A stretch of 64,000 bases of DNA, taken from Cavenderia fasciculata. Lineage: Eukaryota; Evosea; Eumycetozoa; Acytosteliales; Cavenderiaceae. The notes under the pieces were generated by a model. It was not told the DNA's origin. It saw nothing but the letters and a program-made list of their open reading frames with translations, and ran no database searches. The stretch's first letter is position 1. Every line of letters begins with the position of its first letter. The DNA lies in contig NW_004457624.1 in assembly GCF_000203815.1 (NCBI RefSeq), forward strand, positions 1,240,001 to 1,304,000. The letters run 5' to 3'. Positions 61,880 to 64,000 of this stretch are shown here, one piece after another. The position numbers and the translations under genes are program-made.

Positions 61880-63228
61880 TTATATTTCCTTGGTGAGATC
61901 ATAGTCATCTGGATTATGTGAAATCTGTGACTCTTGGTCTTTTGGTTGTTTTTGTTGTTTTGGTTGTTTTTGTTGTTTTTGTTGTGGTTGCTGGGTTTGT
62001 TGTGGTTGTTGGAGTTGTATTTGTTGTTGAGGTTGTTGTTGTTGTTGTGGTTGGAATTGTTGCTGTGGTTGGAATTGTTGTTGTTGCAATTGTTGTTGTG
62101 GTTGTGGTTGGAATTGTTGTTGAGGTTGTTGGAATTGTTGTTGAGGTTGTTGGAATTGTTGTTGTTGTTGTGCTTGTTGGAATTGTTGTTGTGGTTGTGG
62201 TTGGAATTGTTGTGGTTGTTGAGGTTGTTGTTGGAATTGTTGTGGTTGTTGGAATTGTTGTTGTGGTTGTTGGAGTTGAGTATATCCACCGTGTTGTTTT
62301 GTATTGGGGGGTAACATAGTAGGAGCAGTCTGGGATGATTTAGATCTAGATCTGAAACAAGCTATGGCGACATAGATTAGGTAGGGTATATAAATCCATA
62401 CCAATACAGTCGATAGAGCTGAAAAGACGAATCCAGACTTTGGTCCCCACTTGATAGAAAAATTATAATAGTTACTATATGGATCGGATCGGGTGGCATC
62501 TTGCGATCCAGAAAAGTGGTTACAAAGACCTGGGAATATAGTTCCTAGACTAAAGTTATTATTAGTCTGTAACGCGTTACACAGATCCTTGTTGATACCG
62601 ATAAAGCTTAAACAAGCAGCTGCCGAACAAGTAACCAAAAATAAATGGATTGCAAATCTAGAAAATAGAGAAATCTTTTTGGCGATTTGATAGGCTTTTG
62701 TTTGTTTCAATTTCTTTATAATTACTTTAATCGTAGTGATAAGTAAACTGATAAGAGTCTATAAATATAAAAAGATATTTGATGAAAAGGTGAAGTTAAA
62801 TATTTAGTGGATGGATGGGGGATTGTGTCACACAATCATAACAACATACCAATACTAAACAGAAAAGTGTGAGTGCATGACTAGCATGTACTCTGCCGAC
62901 GACGAATGGGATCCACCAAAGCAAATCTTCCATTTCTTCATTACCATTTTGGAATAAGAGAGGGTCCGAGCAATTACCATCGTAACATTGTTGATAGGAG
63001 TACCTAAAGTTTTGTTAAAATATGGGGGGGGGGGGGGGGGGGGGGGCGGATATATAATGTGTTAGTGATCATATTCAATTGTCATTATGACGATGTTGTT
63101 GTAAAGTCACTTTTGTTTTCATAATGTACATACCATGGTGCAGCAAGTGATACGATCAATGAGATTGACAAGAGAGTGAGGAACACATAGTGAACAACCT
63201 CTTTAACGCTACATATTCTGCTTTTCAT
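61880..63228 (-). CDS. Four-transmembrane family protein, array member 3, poly-Gln tail
   Basis: The model is complement(join(61880..62758, 62850..63003, 63134..63228)), 1,128 bases and 375 residues, in frame. TM1 is VFLTLLSISLIVSLAAPW; loop 1 carries QQCYDGNCSDP; TM2 spans the exon 2/3 junction (LTLFCLVL then TLISLLITTIKVII); TM3 ends SAAACLSFIGINKDLCN; loop 2 has CNHFSGS; TM4 is KWGPKSGFVFSALSTVLVWI. The tail is about 130 residues of Gln/Pro repeats, then the conserved end NPDDYDLTKEI. The first intron contains a 23-base poly-G run. Function unknown. Confidence 0.8.
63024..63046. repeat. 23-base poly-G run in intron 1 of array member 3
   Basis: TAT followed by 23 consecutive G and then CGGA, inside an intron otherwise about 75 percent AT. 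It is the longest G run in the window and reads as C23 in the transcript. It could be real or an assembly artefact. Confidence 0.85.
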
Positions 63229-63509
63229 TTTTTAAACTCTTTTGTGTTTGTATCTGTTTAAATTGTTGTAGCTACGTGGGCTATGATGTCTGTCCACCAT
63301 CATTTGATAGAAAAACATTTGTCAAATTTTAATTAAATTGATTTGAGGGTTTTTTTGAAGATCGAAATCGGCGGGAACCGATCCACCCAACACTTCGCCA
63401 CAAAGACATTATTATTGCAGATTAAACATTCTTTTGTGTATCTCAATAAATACATTTTTGATCATATTTTTTAAAAATAAATTGAGTTGTTTATTTAATT
63501 AAAGAGGGC

Positions 63510-64000
63510 TTATATTTCCTTATCATAGTCATCTGGATTATGTGAAATGAGTGATTCTTGGTAGTCCTTTTGTTGTTGTTGTTGATCGACATATGCATAT
63601 CCGGGACCTTGTTGATTTGGATTATATTCACAACGAGATGCTTTAAATGATATCTTTACACATCTATCCCAAAAGATATAGCCAAGATAAAATATATAAC
63701 TCCATACCAAAACAACAGATAGTGTTGAAAAGACGAAACCAGACTTTGGTCCCCATTCAACTGTAATGTGGTTGAGACCGTCGTCGTCATCATAGTTGAT
63801 CGATCCAGAGAATTTGTTACAACTGTTGTCATTTTCCTTTCCAAATGCATGCAAAGAGCATAGAGACTTTTTGATACCGATAAAGTTAAAACAAGCAGCT
63901 GCCACGAAAATAAACAAAAGTACTTGGATTCCATAACGAGACCATATGGAAATCTTTCTGGCTAATCGATAATTAAAGCACGTGGTCATTTTCTTTGCAC
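63510..64000 (-). CDS. Four-transmembrane family protein, array member 4 (partial, 5' exons beyond window)
   Basis: Only the last exon is present; the frame is open to the window edge (AKKMTTCFNYRLARK). TM3 and the second loop read AAACFNFIGIKKSLCS and CNKFSGS, TM4 is EWGPKSGFVFSTLSVVLVWS. The tail is short with a five-Gln run and the conserved end HNPDDYDKEI. By comparison with its neighbours, two upstream exons (TM1 and loop 1/TM2) should lie just past 64000. Confidence 0.8.
   Translation of the reverse strand, partial: AKKMTTCFNYRLARKISIWSRYGIQVLLFIFVAAACFNFIGIKKSLCSLHAFGKENDNSCNKFSGSINYDDDDGLNHITVEWGPKSGFVFSTLSVVLVWSYIFYLGYIFWDRCVKISFKASRCEYNPNQQGPGYAYVDQQQQQKDYQESLISHNPDDYDKEI

Noticed and set aside
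61918-62319. Plus-strand ORFs rich in Val/Gly or Leu opposite the poly-Gln tails
   Set aside because: Antisense of CAA/CAG repeats; no family resemblance, and the sense strand is a clear family member.

Overview
The window is eukaryotic and reads as a dictyostelid social amoeba. The genes are compact and AT-rich between exons. Nearly all introns are short (about 60-130 bp) with GTAAGT/GTATGT donors and TTTAG/ATAG acceptors. Asn, Gln, Thr and Ser homopolymers sit inside otherwise conserved proteins. Third codon positions in long exons are often G or C, so this is probably not Dictyostelium discoideum itself but another dictyostelid; that placement is inference. I saw no tRNA, rRNA, CRISPR array, retroelement or DNA transposon. 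All gene models were built by hand from splice signals and frame arithmetic.

Layout. 1-1592 (-) DNAJC7-type TPR/J co-chaperone, cut by the window edge. 2158-7629 (-) UBR-box RING E3 with an N-myristoylation signal. 8246-9889 (+) ZNF277-like zinc-finger protein. 10193-11545 (+) SKI8/WDR61 WD40 protein whose first exon is only the ATG. 12336-13634 (+) bZIP factor behind a 30-codon uORF. 14378-16086 (-) F-box/kelch protein with an unresolved 5' end. 17081-19368 (-) pantothenate kinase. 20500-32538 (+) a giant protein of about 3,900 residues. 32680-34063 (-) TAF11. 34260-36201 (+) APLF-like FHA/PBZ/macro protein. 36289-40595 (-) BLM-type RecQ helicase. 41044-43344 (-) bZIP with a transmembrane segment. 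43854-45893 (-) membrane-anchored short-chain dehydrogenase. 48272-49079 (+) small protein with a PNRC/EDC1-like decapping motif. 49704-50102 (-) small Pro/Gln/Tyr-rich protein. 50626-52015 (-) CYRI/FAM49. 53294-54141 (+) LYR-motif protein. 54269-57618 (+) VPS9 plus DUF726 hydrolase. 57712-59137 (-) MED29-like Mediator subunit. 59294-64000 (-) a tandem array of at least four four-TM paralogs.

The standout is the 20500-32538 gene. It is a bacterial-type alpha-2-macroglobulin with no signal peptide and no thioester. A complete circularly permuted Ras GTPase (motif order G3-G4-G5-G1-G2) sits exactly where the protease bait region should be, followed by a polyproline linker. This looks like a protease-trap scaffold turned into an intracellular GTPase-bearing protein.

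Functional neighbourhoods are mixed, as usual in dictyostelids: transcription (TAF11, MED29-like, two bZIPs), genome maintenance (RecQ, APLF-like), proteostasis (DNAJC7, UBR ligase), RNA turnover (SKI8, PNRC-like) and actin/endosome control (CYRI, VPS9). Three long genes (pantothenate kinase, the macroglobulin, RecQ) each need exactly one base added or removed to keep frame. Two of these lie in or beside homopolymer or low-complexity tracts, which points to assembly indels rather than pseudogenes.
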